A stretch of 64,000 nt of DNA, taken from positions 1-64,000 of the forward strand of contig BDSI01000172.1 of assembly GCA_003117195.1 (NCBI GenBank). The letters run 5' to 3'. Below the pieces are notes generated by a model. That model made no database searches. It was not told the origin of the DNA and worked only from the letters and a program-made list of their open reading frames with translations. Below, piece by piece: positions 35,501 through 47,739 of this stretch (within the stretch, counting starts at the first letter, position 1; each line of letters opens with the position of its first letter). Made by a program: the position numbers and the translations under genes. Source of the DNA: Eudorina sp. 2006-703-Eu-15. Taxonomy: Eukaryota; Chlorophyta; Chlorophyceae; Chlamydomonadales; Volvocaceae.

Positions 35501-37027
35501 CCGGGGAGTCCCTGGGCCGGGTGCGCTGACGGGCAGCAGCAGCAGCAGCAGCAGCAGCCGCAGCAGCCGCCAGCAGCGGATAGGGCGGACGAGTCGCAGG
35601 AGGCTGTCTTACAGGCGAGATTAGGTCTGTCGATGCTCGTTTCAGTGCTGGGAGTGTCCGACCAGGGCCTGCCGCGGCTGCTACGTGAGCTGCTGCGAGA
35701 GGACGTGGATTCACCGCACCCCGTCGTCCCAAGGGAGCCGCGTCGAGTGAGGGACCGCAAGGCTGTCCCGCGCGGCGGGGCTCGAGCCGCCAGGAGCCGC
35801 CAAGCGGCGGCAGCGGCTGCGCCCAACACTGGCGACCTCCTCGCACCGGCCCCACGTCGGCGGCGACTCCACGGCGCCGCCGCCGCCGCGGACGCAGAGA
35901 TCGTGGCGCAGGCCATCGTGGCGTGCGGCTTTGCCGTACTACCGTACATTCATCAGCTGCTGGAGATGTCCATGGCCGAGGCCATGCTGGACTTGGCGGT
36001 ACTGAGGCGCACCGACGGCGGTGGTCGTGAGGGGCTCGCCAGCCGCACCGGCTTTCTCCAGCTCACCGCCTTCAGCGCGCTACGTGCCGTTGCGAACGCG
36101 GCCGAGCACCTGCCGCCGGAGCAGCTCCTGGCCACGGCGCCGCAGCGCACCCTGGCGGCTGTGACCGTCGCGTTCTTGTTGCTGCAGCGGCTATGGAGCG
36201 TATGCGACGACGCGGGGGAAAAGGTCGACTGGAATGAGCTGATGGATGACGCGAAGCCGCCCATGATCAAGGCCGTGACGCTGCTGTCGGCGGACGAGCG
36301 GCTGCTGGATGGCTGCGTGCCGGGCTGGCTGTGGGCAAGCGGCGCGCTGACGCTCCACGCAGAGCCGGGCCTCCCGGATGGCACCCCGGACGCTGTGGAG
36401 CAGCCCGATGGATCACCCGGCCATGGACAGCGCACTGCTGTGGAGTCATCGGACGCGGAGGCCCAGCAGCCCATGATCGCATGCTTGAGCCTATCCCCCT
36501 TGAAGGAGGAGTTCGACGCGCAGTTTGGTTTCATGCAGGAGGGCGCCCAAGCCGCCAAGGCCCCCAGGGCGGAGCCGGTGTTGAAGTTCATGGACCGGCG
36601 CTGGGCCCGCTTCGACGCCTGGGACTGGGCGACCTCGCACGAGGCGCACCGAAACGACGTGGCGGAGATGGCGCGAGAGGTGGCGACACAGCAGCACTAC
36701 ACGGGATGGAGCGCGTGGAGGCAGCTGGCGGCCTTGGCATCAGACGGCCTTGGCAGCTGTGAGATGGCGGCTGCGGCTGCGGCTGCGGCGGCTGGGACAG
36801 AGGGCACCCGCAGCGGCATGTGCGCCTGGCCGCCTCGGCAGCTGCGGCTGTGTGCCAACCCGCTGTGCGGCGACTACAGCGGCGGCAGCGAGGCGGGGCT
36901 GAAGCTCCGATGGTGCTCAAAGTGTTATGCCGTACGGTACTGCAGCGCAGTTTGCCAGAGGGAGCACTGGCCACAGCACAAGGCGGAGTGCGCGGGCTGG
37001 GCGGGGCGGTGGCAGCTGAAGGGCTAG
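32544..37027 (+). CDS. MYND-finger protein A (tandem paralogue)
   Basis: Two exons, 32544-34773 and 35067-37027, with a phase-1 intron, giving about 1396 residues. MYND fingers are zinc-binding protein-interaction modules; in algae such large proteins are mostly uncharacterised. The MYND is at the very C-terminus (about 36850-36990), reading [20 protein letters not shown], then [24 protein letters not shown]. The first Cys pair is spaced C-x4-C, as in gene B. The long N-terminal part is helical, Ala/Leu-rich, with blocks such as [20 protein letters not shown] shared in outline with gene B. Exon 2 opens with [20 protein letters not shown] and contains a short polyGln run. TGTAA at 37620 is a possible poly(A) signal. 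A further 5' exon cannot be excluded. Confidence 0.8.
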
Positions 37028-38543
37028 GGGTTCAACCTCCAACGGAGGTCATACAAGGACAGTAGTTGGTAGAAACACGCGGTGGCGTGGGGGAAGACAC
37101 TGCAGCGGCCATGCGCCATGCCTGCTGCGGACAGGGCGGGCGATGGGACAGCTGTAGGTTGTTTGGGGTGTTCTGCAACCGAGCACGTGCAGTGATTTGC
37201 AACAACGCCTTCCGGGGTCATTTCAGTTTTGCAGGGGGGTAGCAGACTGCTCCGTCGCGGTGCAAAGCGGATAGATGCGCGTGGTGGCACAGTGATGTAC
37301 TTGTGGCTGGATGGCGCAGAGCCACCCGTTTGCATTGCATGGCATCCCAACATACCAATTGGAGGATTTCGTTGCTGAGGTGCGGCGAGGTCCGTGGAAG
37401 ATCCCCGACCGCTACTATATGGTACAGGCACCAGCATTGAGCATGGCCGTAGGGGCAATCCTGGCGCGCGGGTAACCTGGTGTAGTGGCCGGTATGGCTG
37501 CGTGACCCCCCCGCGGGTGATGGAGGATGGGTGCGCAGTCCTTGGTAGGGGTTGATGAGACGAGGCACCTACGAGCTGTCTGGGCCCGTTGGCACACCCG
37601 GACGGGATACGGGTCCACCTTGTAACGGTCACGTTACATTATGGCTGTAGCACGCGCGCTGCAAGATGGATAGCCATGCGCGATAGTGGATTGCGAGGAA
37701 AAGCGGAAAGAGACATACTATGTTACGTCCGAACCGTTTTGTGTTGAGCAGTAATGCCTCGTGCTGTGCTTATCGTAGCGAGTGTCGGCAGATGAGGTGC
37801 TACACATCGAGTGCAGATGCGCAGATGTCGTTAGGTGGTACAATAGTCATCGTCCGTGTTACCAGCTTCATGCATCTAGTTGGTTTGATCTGCGCCCCAC
37901 GGCGCCCCAGGGGTCACTGGGTCATTCCCGTGCACCAGAGCACCAATTATTTGTAGCGAATGCCCTCGTTATGCCGGCCGTGAGTATTGTTGGAATGAGT
38001 CACAATATTGGTTAAACATAAGCTACTGCTGCGCTGCAGTTGAAGGGCACGTACTGCACGTTTGAAACAATGTTGGCACACGGAGCAACCAGCGCGCTGT
38101 GTTGCTATCATGAAATTCGGTAATGCGCTGAATGGAAAAGCTGCCCTGTCACGAACGTAAAAGGAAAGGATGCAAGGATTTTCAAAAATCCTAAAAACGG
38201 TTGTGTACGGGACAAATGAACTGTTTAGCAGACGCAGGCACGCAGCAGTGAATGCATGAACGCCCACCGATGCGCACTTCATAGGAAATTCGTTAACTAG
38301 GGCCAGCTCACGCTAACTTTTAAATTGAATACTTGGTCCGACGGGTTCCCTAATCAGTAGGTTATTGTTGTATGGAAGCCTGTCGTTGGCCCAGAGGAGC
38401 TGGACTGCGCGCGTGAGATGAGCAAACGGAAAGGTCGGTTCTGCCGCGTTTTCAGCGGCGGTTTTGATGTCATACTCGTGGGCAAACATTCCTTTAAGTA
38501 TTATACTTGACTGGAACACGTCATCACAGTTGATACGACCTTA
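37028..38543. other. Spacer between the MYND paralogues
   Basis: Holds the 3' flank of gene A and the upstream region of gene B, and becomes AT-richer from about 37950. No other gene recognised. Confidence 0.5.
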
Positions 38544-41500
38544 TTGTTGACGCCGGTTTGCGCGCATGCGCGCGCTTTCCTTGTCCTACGAATACTCGTA
38601 TCCGCAGTCGCAAATGGTGCCAACGGGGCGGGCCGCTCAACTGGCAACCAGCAGGCGGCGGTATCCGAACTGGAGGCATCTCTGCGCGCCGCGGGCGAGT
38701 CCTACGACCTGGCTGGCAGCTTCGAGCTGTACACCAACACCGCCCGCAGAATCTGCGCGCTGGCTCAGCCGCCATCCCCCCAGGTCTCCAACCCAACCCT
38801 CCTCCTCCGCCTCTTTTCCTTGATCCCCTGTCCTCCCAGCCGAAGGGACCATGGCGCTCTGAACTCCGCCCGGTGGCTCGAGCAGGCGCTTCAGAGCGGT
38901 GCCGTCGGCGCTACCGCTTCGCTCATCAACACTGCCCTGGAGGTGCACCCCCGCAGCACCGCCCAGCACACGTCCGCCCTGCAGAGCTTCGTCCACATGT
39001 GCGTGGCCGCCCTGTCAGCCGTCTGGCAAGGCGAGCTCTTGTCCATGACCCAGCAGTCAGACTGGACCTCCTCAACACCCGCCCTCTACGCCCAGCTCGT
39101 GGACCAGTCCATGCAGCCCGAAGTCCTTGGGGCGCTGTCTCGAGTCTGCGGCTACATCCAGAATGAGATCTGGCCGGCCGTCGCAGCGGCGTCTGTGCTG
39201 GCGCCCTCCGGTGCGGCCGGCGGTCACGGCAGCCGCGGCTGGCCGGACTGGGCATCGACGGAGGCCGGATGGGATGAGATGAACTTCGGTTGCGTGACCC
39301 TGGGCATCGTAGCCGACATGATGTGCAGCATTCTGAAGGGGTCCCGGATGGGCACCGACGGCAAGGGGGCAGGCGGCAAGCGCAAATTTATGCGCTGCGC
39401 TGCAGCCCTGGCGCAGTCCAGCCTCCTTGCGACGCTGAGCTCGGCGTTCCTGGCGGTGCCGACCCTGCCGGCGACACCGCTGCCGCAGCTGTCGGCCGCT
39501 ACCGCGCGCGCAGGCAGCATCGGCATCACCGACAAGTTTGAGGTGTGCGCCTGCGGTCTCATGGAAGCTGTCAGGAACCTGACGGAATCGATTCGCGCGC
39601 TGACCGCGGAGACAGACCATGGCGGCGCCGCGGCCGTGGCAGCCGTGGACACACCCCAGGTGCTGCAGCTGCAGAGAGAGCTGCTGCGGCAGGTGGCCCT
39701 GGCGGTGGACCAGTTCCCGGGGACTCCTCAGGCCCTCGCTTATGCTTCTGCAGGGGTCAGCGGGCGCAACCGCACCTGCACAGCGGCCGGCAGAAGCAGC
39801 AGCAACAGCAGCACGACTTCCAACAGCATCAGCGGCAGTGGTGGCGGCAGTGGCGGCAACGGCGGTGCGGTGCAGCGATGGCATATCCTGCAGTATGACG
39901 TACGCAGCATGATCGCACCCTCCACCACCCGCCTGGACTTCGCCGCTGTACTGATCCAATGTGTATTGGCGGCGGTCGGCCCCGTGCACCTGCTTGGCAG
40001 GGACGCATCCCGCGCCGAGGGCAGTCGTCTGGTGCTCAAGCTGTTCCCCAGCGTCGCTGAGGCGGCGACCCTTTGCGCCGGTGCGCTGCGGACGCTGGCC
40101 GCCTGCCTAGCGGAATTGGACGCGGCGGCCGCCGCCGCTGCCGCCGGCGGCCAAACCGGCAGGAGCTCCCGGCATGTGCCCTCCATCAACTCGGACGAGT
40201 TCAGGGACGAGGCCTCCCGGCTCGCCGTGGTGCAGGCGGGGGGCGTGCTGGTGCAGGTGATGCTTTACCGGATGCGGCACGCTTCGATGGACGAGGCGAC
40301 GGACGCGCTGCCGGACCTGCTGGAGGCCGTGGCCTGGCACGCGGGCGCGGTGGCGGCGGCGATGCGCCTGGCGGCCGCCTCGAAGCTTGCTTCGGACTTC
40401 GGGCGGGGATACAACATGTCTGGCTTTGTGGTCATGGCGCTGGCTGGATTGCTGCAGGGCCAGGCCTTCAACACTCCCGTGCAGATCGATATTAACTGTG
40501 AGTGAGCGCTCCCCCACTCCACCCCACGCCACTCCGGGGTTTGGCATCATCGTCGTTGTTGTGCATGGTCGGGATCCTGATCTGGATCCCGGATCCCGAC
40601 AGTTCAGTTCCTGATTTCGAGGTCCGAGGTTCGCTGCACCGCGAGGGCCCGTCGGATATGATGCCGGGCCTGCGGCGCCACTGTTCGCTAACGCCGGTCA
40701 GAACGTGTCGTCCCGTGCGTTGTGACTGGTGTTGGTAGTAGGCACAAGGCGGCGCTATATTGGGAATAATACAAGTTGGGTTGCGCAAAGGGTGGCACAA
40801 TCATCCTGCCCTCGCTCGGCAACGATTATAGGCACCTGCGCCCTACGCCGCACCCACAACTTGGGCTTGTTCTTCGCTTTCGCCCATAATGCCTTGTTTA
40901 CCGCGCCGCACACGCGTGCTTCCCGTCTGTCGTCATGGCCTGCAACTACGGTCGGTCACGCTTGACACCCCGGCTATAACCCTATCTCCCTGCACAAGTG
41001 CCCACACGGCGCGTTGCCCCGAAACCCGTCCTCCGCCCGGCGCCAGCCATCTGCGGCACCCTGCCAGGCGCTGGCGCGACGATCTGGCGGCGGCTGAGCC
41101 CTGAGCGGCAGGCCGACTGCCTCCAGCGCCTAATTCCCACTGACCTGCTGCGGTCTCTGGACGTACTGCTGCGGGACTGCGCCGCGAACGGCAGCTGGCG
41201 CCGCCAACCGGATCCGCAGCAGCCGGCGGCGGGGCAGTCCCAGCAGCTCCAGCCGTCGCCCTTCCCGGTGATTCTCTCCGTGGCCATGGCGGAGCTGGTG
41301 GGATTGCTGATGCACGCCCGGTTGGTGCGGTGGCAAGAACAAGACGGGAGTGCGGCGGCGGACGATCGCGACGGCGGCATCCAGTGGCGCATCCAGGACG
41401 AGCTGGGACTGCTGCTGACCTGCCTCAAGCTGCTCAGGCGCGAGGTCGCGATGGCGGAGCTGCAGCGGCAGCAGCCCCGGCAGTCGCAGACCCCGCAATG

Positions 41501-43232
41501 GAGAATGCAGCTGCTGCGGTGGGAGAAGGAGACGGCCTCGGCGCGCCTGGGGTTGGTGTGCTTCGTCAGCTCGCTCGGACTGGGTCGGACGGGTCTGCCT
41601 CTGATGCTCCAAGCCTTGGGCTACAAGACCACGCCGGGGCTGCCCGCGCGGGGAAGGGCGAAAGCTGCCCCAGGCAAGTCAGGGGGGACCGGAGGTAAGG
41701 CGGCGGGCAGCAGCGGCGGCAGCGGTAGCCAGCCGCAGTCGCAGCCGCGGCGTGGTTCTGGAGCCGATGTCGTGGCAGCGATCGTGCAGGCGATGGCGGC
41801 GTGCAGCCTTGCGGCGCTGCCGAGCTGGCTGCTTCAGGTCGACGCGGCCCTAGCGAACCTGCGCAGGGCCAACGGCGTCTTCTCGCCCGGCCCGCTGGGC
41901 GTCTGCCCTCGGTGCTCTGGGACGCAGGTGGCGGGCGAGGCGATCCGCGCCGTGATGCTCGCTGTCGTACACCTACCGCCGGGGCTGCTGCTGGCGGCGG
42001 CGCCGCAGCGGCTGCTGGCGGCGCTGGGGGCGCTCCTGGCGGCTGTGTCGGACTGGGACAAGAAGACGCGCCAGATGTGCGGCGAGGAGGACGAGGAGGA
42101 GATGAGTGAGCTGGAGGTGTTCCTGGCGGTCGTCATTGCCCGCGTCGCGTCGGATGAGCGGCTGGTAGCGGGCTGCGTGCCCGGCTGGCTGTGGGCCGAC
42201 CCGGCAGTTGAGGACAGATCGCAGCGCGGAGAGGGGACGAAGAGCTGGCACATTCGGGTCCACTTTGGGGAGCTGGCGGCGCTGCATGGAGACGGCGGCT
42301 GTGGCGTTCTGACCAAGCCCGTCGTGCGACTCTGGCAAAATTGCCACCCGGCAGCGCAGAAATTCCGTGCTTGGCGATGGGCGGATGAGTACGGAAATCG
42401 TACAGCAGAGGTGGCGGCGCTGGCGCGGTCGTTCATGGCGGACAGCCCGGTGCTGCAGGAGGCGGGGACGGGGACGGGGGCGGGGACGGGGGCGGGCGCG
42501 TGGCAGCTGCTGCAGCTCGCGGCGGCGGCGAAGGGCACGCCGAGAGCTGCTGGTGGCGGCGAGGATGCGGAGCTGGTGATGTGGCCGCCTCGGCTGCTGC
42601 GGCTGTGTGCCAACCCGCTGTGCGGCGACTACAGCGGTGGCAGCGAGGCGGAGCTCAAGCTCAAGCGGTGCAGCAAATGCGATTCGGTGCGCTATTGCGG
42701 CGCGGACTGCCAGCGGCAGCACTGGCCGCAGCACAAGAAGGAGTGCGACGGCTGGCGTCATGCATGCGGCGCCAGCGACGAGCCGGGCAGTCGGCGTGGG
42801 GCTGCCGGCGCAAACGCGGGGGCCGCCAAAGGCGCAGTCGCCAGCCGAAAGAAGGGCGGCGGCGGCGGCGCACGACCGGGCAACGGCAGCGCCGACGGTC
42901 GCGACGGCATTTGCAACGGCCCGGTCAGCGGCGCGGCTGAGGAAGGCTGCGCTGCAAAGGCCGTCAGCCCTGACTGCTCGGCCGACAGTGGGGGCTGCGA
43001 GTCGGCGCTCGCCGTCACCAAGGCGAGTGACAGCGTCGAAATGCCCCACTCCAGGAGCCCTGACCCCGGTCGGCTGGAGAGGCTGGCCCCCGCCCTCGAG
43101 GTGACCTCTCGGAACCAGGTCCCTGCTTACTACTGGATGGCGGCGGTGGTCCTGGCGTTGGCGTGCCTGGGGGCGCTCCTCCATTTGGGCGCCGCGACGA
43201 GCTTCATGGGTTGGGACAGCCCACCTTCATAA
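38544..43232 (+). CDS. MYND-finger protein B (tandem paralogue, membrane-tailed)
   Basis: Exons about 38544-40497 and 41068-43232, phase-1 intron at the same place as in gene A, about 1372 residues in this frame. No ATG opens the first exon's frame; 38544 is merely where it becomes open, and an AG near 38605 suggests a short upstream first exon. Exon 1 shares blocks with gene A (for example LYTNTARRICALAQ and SARWLEQALQSGAVGATASL). Exon 2 begins with LSPERQADCLQRLIPTDLLR and SLDVLLRDC. The MYND (about 42604-42760) reads [44 protein letters not shown]. Unlike gene A, it has about 150 more residues, Gly/Ala-rich, ending in a hydrophobic helix (YWMAAVVLALACLGALLHLG) some 10 residues from the stop, a likely tail anchor. 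Confidence 0.76.
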
Positions 43233-45710
43233 GCGTGAGATGACGACCCTCACAGTACACGCTGCCGCTGCCGTGTCTCTGTTGGACCCTGGGTGGCAGC
43301 GGGCGTGCTTTCACTCGCTCCTCGTGCCCGCTGGGGGAGTGAAGGTGTTCAACCGCTGCAATTCATCGCCTACCTGGGCGGACACCATTTCGGGCCCATG
43401 TGTACGGCCCCGTTTGAACGGTCCCGTGCAAATGTTTATGGTGAAATTGTCTCCCAGCAGCGCCCCACCGTGGGCCCTTGGATACGAGCGGGGACACAGC
43501 TGACGCAATAACACGTACGCCGTGCTGCCAATGGCCCGTGGGCGCCCCTGCCGCGTGCCGGTCGCCTCAGCGTGCGGAGGGAGGGGCGCGCGCGTCGGCT
43601 GGGCTCATGCTTTTTCACGTCTACATGGCATGAACCTCGCGAGGCGTCGTCCGCAGGCGGCAACTATGTGTAACGTGCTGGGGTGGGCAGCATAGGCAGT
43701 GACCGATGTTTGGTAACCTGAAATCGTTTGATGCTTGATGCTGGATGAGAGGCACTAGCGCAGGTTGAGAAACGCTGTGCAGCAGGCGGCAAGGTCTGCA
43801 TCGTTGACTGGGTGCTGCATACATGGAGCATTGAGGACATCGAACGGCACTGAACACAGTGTGCACGGCGTCACGTCGGCACCCAAGACAGGTGTCATTT
43901 GGGGTCGGGCAGTTGCCGTCGGCGCCACCTGTCAGAGAGGAAGTGAATAACGCAAACGGCCCGTGGGGTCGGTCAAGGTAAACCGCGCACGTCGTGGTGT
44001 TCTCAGATGCAGAGTGGGGGAAGGCCTGATAGGTGCACGAGGGCCAGTGCCGTACGGGTACGCCAGTACGGTGCGTAATTTGGGGTGTCCGGATGGTGAG
44101 ACTGCGTGTGGCAGTTGTCATGGATGAATGGCACACACACGGGTTTGCTACTTGTGGGTGGGATAGGTTGTTTCAAGCAGTAGGACCGACATGCACAGGG
44201 TGGGCCATGAGCCCATGGCTGGTCGACATGGCCGACCGATTCGCGCAAGCGAACCTGACCACCCGTTGTTATGGTTGGCACTTGATGAAGTGCTTCGCCA
44301 TACCGCGTGATGGTTTGTTTCAGACGATGGCCGAGCGATCCCCGGGTCTATATGGATGGAGAGGCCCTGGGCGGATGTGCGATCCTGTCGACTCAGCATC
44401 ATTAGGCTCGTTAGCAGTAAATCAATGCTGTGCGACTGTACGGATGCCTGGCGATGTGATGTTCCACCCGTTCAACTGCAATACGGTATTCTGGAGGGTG
44501 CGGCTTTCGAAGCGCGCAGTCTCATCGGTGGCTGGGCCCGCACTGCGGCGCGATACATGAAGACCCATCCACTGCAGGTGCCCGACAGGTCTGCCACTGC
44601 ACCACTGCACACGACCAGGTCTGCAGAGGGGTCGTTGCGTTGCGTCTGAATCCCGATTTGCTTGATCAGGTTACAGTGAATGGTCTGGTGGCTGCTGACC
44701 TGTGGTCAGCAAGCGTCCGAGCGATTGGATGGTCTGGTTGGCTCGCCATTAGGTAAATATAGTAGCACAGGAAGGGGATGGAGATCCATCCGCAAGACAT
44801 GCAGCATCGTTAGGATGAGGAGGGGCGCTCCGCAAGCGGCCGGAGTGCATGGTGGCTTGCCTCGGGGTGCCTGTGGGGATGACTTCGAGTTTTAACTGCT
44901 TCTGGTGTGCCTCGTTTTCCCCTTCAACAGGAATGCCCCGCTGGGTGTCTCTTGATGTCTTGAGTGAATGTTACACAGGCCTGCATCATATCAAGCACGC
45001 CCTGATAGGAAGCGCATTACCTTTATAACGGCTGAACGGCATGACAGTTTCGGTGTGCACTGCAGTTCATCCGGATGGGAACGTGCAGAGGTTGCAATCA
45101 ATCGCTTAACAAACCGTTTTGAGTTGTCGAAGACGGCTCCCCCGTGATTCTTACACAACTGATGTAACAGCGGACCCCACAGAAAAAACCTCCCCATCGG
45201 CGCTCCGCACGTCATTTGCAGCTCATGGCATCACATCCTGTAGAACGGCGGTAGCAGGGCACATACAGATATGCAGTGTCCTATGCAGTGCCCAGTGTTA
45301 CCTTTCGGCACAGGTGGCGTGCTACTACAGGGCAGCCCGTTTCCGCTCTCTTTGGCAGTTGTGCCTTTTGGCTGCCGTGCCATGTAACCATTGATTATCA
45401 CTGCCTGATGTCATATCTCAATTCACCAGGGTCAAGAGCCCAAGACATATCGTGCTGGCAATACGTACTACTGACGGTACGTAAGTGGTACACAGCCAAA
45501 CAAGGTCGTAAGCGCGCAAGCTAGGATTCCTAGCGCTTTCCAGTGCTTCAAGCATGCAGCCGCCTCCCCCCATCCCGTGTGAGCTTGCTTGCCAGGTAAT
45601 GTACGGAAGCATCCGTCCTTGAACACTACGGGCGAGCGGGAAGCCACGCTTTCTGCTCCGATATATTTTTTCACTCCCCATTTATTAGCATCTGAAGCCA
45701 CAAGAACCGT
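43233..45710. other. Intergenic, no gene recognised
   Basis: TGTAA near 43669 may serve gene B. Near 45164 there is a TGTAACAGCGGACCCC word, a variant of the shared 15-mer. Otherwise nothing identified. Confidence 0.45.
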
Positions 45711-45783
45711 GCCCGGTTAGCTCAGTCGGTAGAGCGCAAGGCTCTTAACCTTGTGGTCGTGGGTTCGAGCCCCACATTGGGCG
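45711..45783 (+). tRNA. tRNA-Lys (anticodon CTT)
   Basis: A complete 73-base cloverleaf. The 7-bp acceptor stem pairs GCCCGGT with ATTGGGC (two G-U pairs), discriminator G. The D arm is GCTC/GAGC, the anticodon stem CAAGG/CCTTG with loop CTCTTAA and anticodon CTT, and the T arm GTGGG-TTCGAGC-CCCAC. There is no intron. A TTTT run at 45787-45790 is the pol III terminator. A box and B box (GGTTCGAGCC) are canonical. Confidence 0.97.
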
Positions 45784-47739
45784 GCAATTTTATGTGATTA
45801 CTCAGCATCTTAACGTCGGTAAGGTTGTGGCCATGCACTTGAAATATGTGTTATGCACCCAGCAGGTAGCCAGACCGAAGTATGTACCCATCCTCGAACG
45901 CCGCCTATGAGGGGTCCTCTCTATGAGGGGGGCCTCTCTGGGCCTCTCGTGCGTGTATGCACGTTGAATCCGTGGCTAATAAAATTCAAAGTACATGACC
46001 CGTGTATAGAAAAATACTACTAATACCCATCATCTCCTAGTAATAATACAAGTAATAAGCGAGCCCCTGCGAGCCTCACCGCGGCTGCCCCCTTAATCCA
46101 ATCGGGCTTGCCCAGCGTAACACCATTGTCATTACAATTAATATTATTATAATCAGTATAATTTTTTAATCTTTATAATCAATTATTTTATTATTTTCCT
46201 ACCGAATGTGCAGCCGGGTGCAGCTGGAGGACATCCAATAAGGTAAGGGAAAGACTGTTCACCCAGGCGCCAGGACAGTAAGCACGGCCAGTTTGAAACA
46301 GTAATGATGGGATTATCATACACTGACCATGCATGGCCTGCCGTGCCTTGACGGTCACAGCCACGCTTCATCACAGCCATCCCGCCTAGTCCCGTAATTT
46401 CTGCACAACCGGGAGGTACGTACCAAGCCGCAAGCCATGAGCTTGCTTGGCCATTAGGATTTCGTTAATGGCACGCCTATGGACGCAAAACCGGGAGGTA
46501 CGTACCAAGCCACAAGCCATGAGCTTGCTTGGCCATTAGAATTTCGTTAATGGCACGCCTGTGGACGAAAAACCTATCGTAGGTCCACCTTGCATTCTCA
46601 GCAACGAAGCCGCGGCTGCAACTGTAAGCGGGCTCTTGCCGTGCCCTCGTTGACATCACGACATAGCCGGAACCGGCTACAGATCCGTCCAAGATGCATG
46701 GCCCCAAAACACGTATGGCCAGCGCGGCCGTTCCAGCAGGGCGGCGATCGAACGCCCAAGGCGCGACCAACGCGTCCCTGGAAGTCTCACTACCATACCA
46801 TGTAGAGTGTGCTGACTCCCGCAGCCAAAACTGCGCCCCTGGCGTACGGGCAAGTTGCTGGGTACTGAGGTCAGGGCCCTGGCTGGATTTATTCGAGTGC
46901 GGCTCCTTCTCCTGCGGTTCACGACGACTCAGGAGTGCGCGTCTTGCCCGCCTTTCAGAGGCCGGAATCTATAGAAATACAAAAATGGTCGAAACATTGG
47001 AGACGATGTTTACTACCAACGTCATATGAATAGTGATATTGTCTTTTGTCGGGGTCGCCATGCCGTGGCGTGCGCTCAAATTCGCGAATGACGCTGGTTG
47101 GCACAGTCTCGAGTGCACGTCTCGGCGCCATACGGTACTCTCCAACCTACCTGCCGCTTCTGGCCATTTCCCGTCAGCCCTTACGGGTTACAGCTGATGC
47201 ACGCTCTTACGGTGCTTCAAAGTTTCGGTGCGATCTTTAATGAATACGCGCATTGGCCTGTCACATGCACCATGTGACGCGAGGGCGTTCGGGATATCGA
47301 GCCAGGTCTTCAAGATGTCCAGGGACAGCAATCGCTGAACTAAATAATATATGCCAGTGTCAGCATGAAAGACTCGCAACAGGACTCCTGGTGGAGGTCA
47401 AGACTGCAATACATCAGCTAATAATATGCCTTGTGTGCTTTGTACCGGATTGTGCATGTACAACAACACAATAACGTGAATCTTTCTGACCAGACTATCT
47501 ACACGCATTCCCTCAGTTACGATGATCTAGTGCTATCCCTTCATTCAGCATTCCCCCCAAACTTTTCTGTCGTTCCTGCTGTGCAGGCTTGCACTGAAAG
47601 GGTTTGCGATTACCATTACCAGTTGAACGTTTGTATTGTAAGACTTGAAACATTGGGGATTTGCCGATTGGGAGCGATTGGGAGTCAGACGACTCTTGAG
47701 ACTGGCCTGTCAGAAGGGAACGTCGTAACGGAGGCGGCC
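45784..47739. other. Intergenic between tRNA and globin 2
   Basis: AT-rich around 46000-46200. Contains the 82-bp tandem duplication at 46409-46572. No gene recognised. Confidence 0.45.
46409..46572. repeat. 82-bp tandem duplication
   Basis: Two copies (46409-46490 and 46491-46572) differ at only a few bases. Each begins CCGGGAGGTACGTACCAAGC and includes the near-palindromic GGTACGTACC and a CAAGC...GCTTG pair. Confidence 0.93.
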
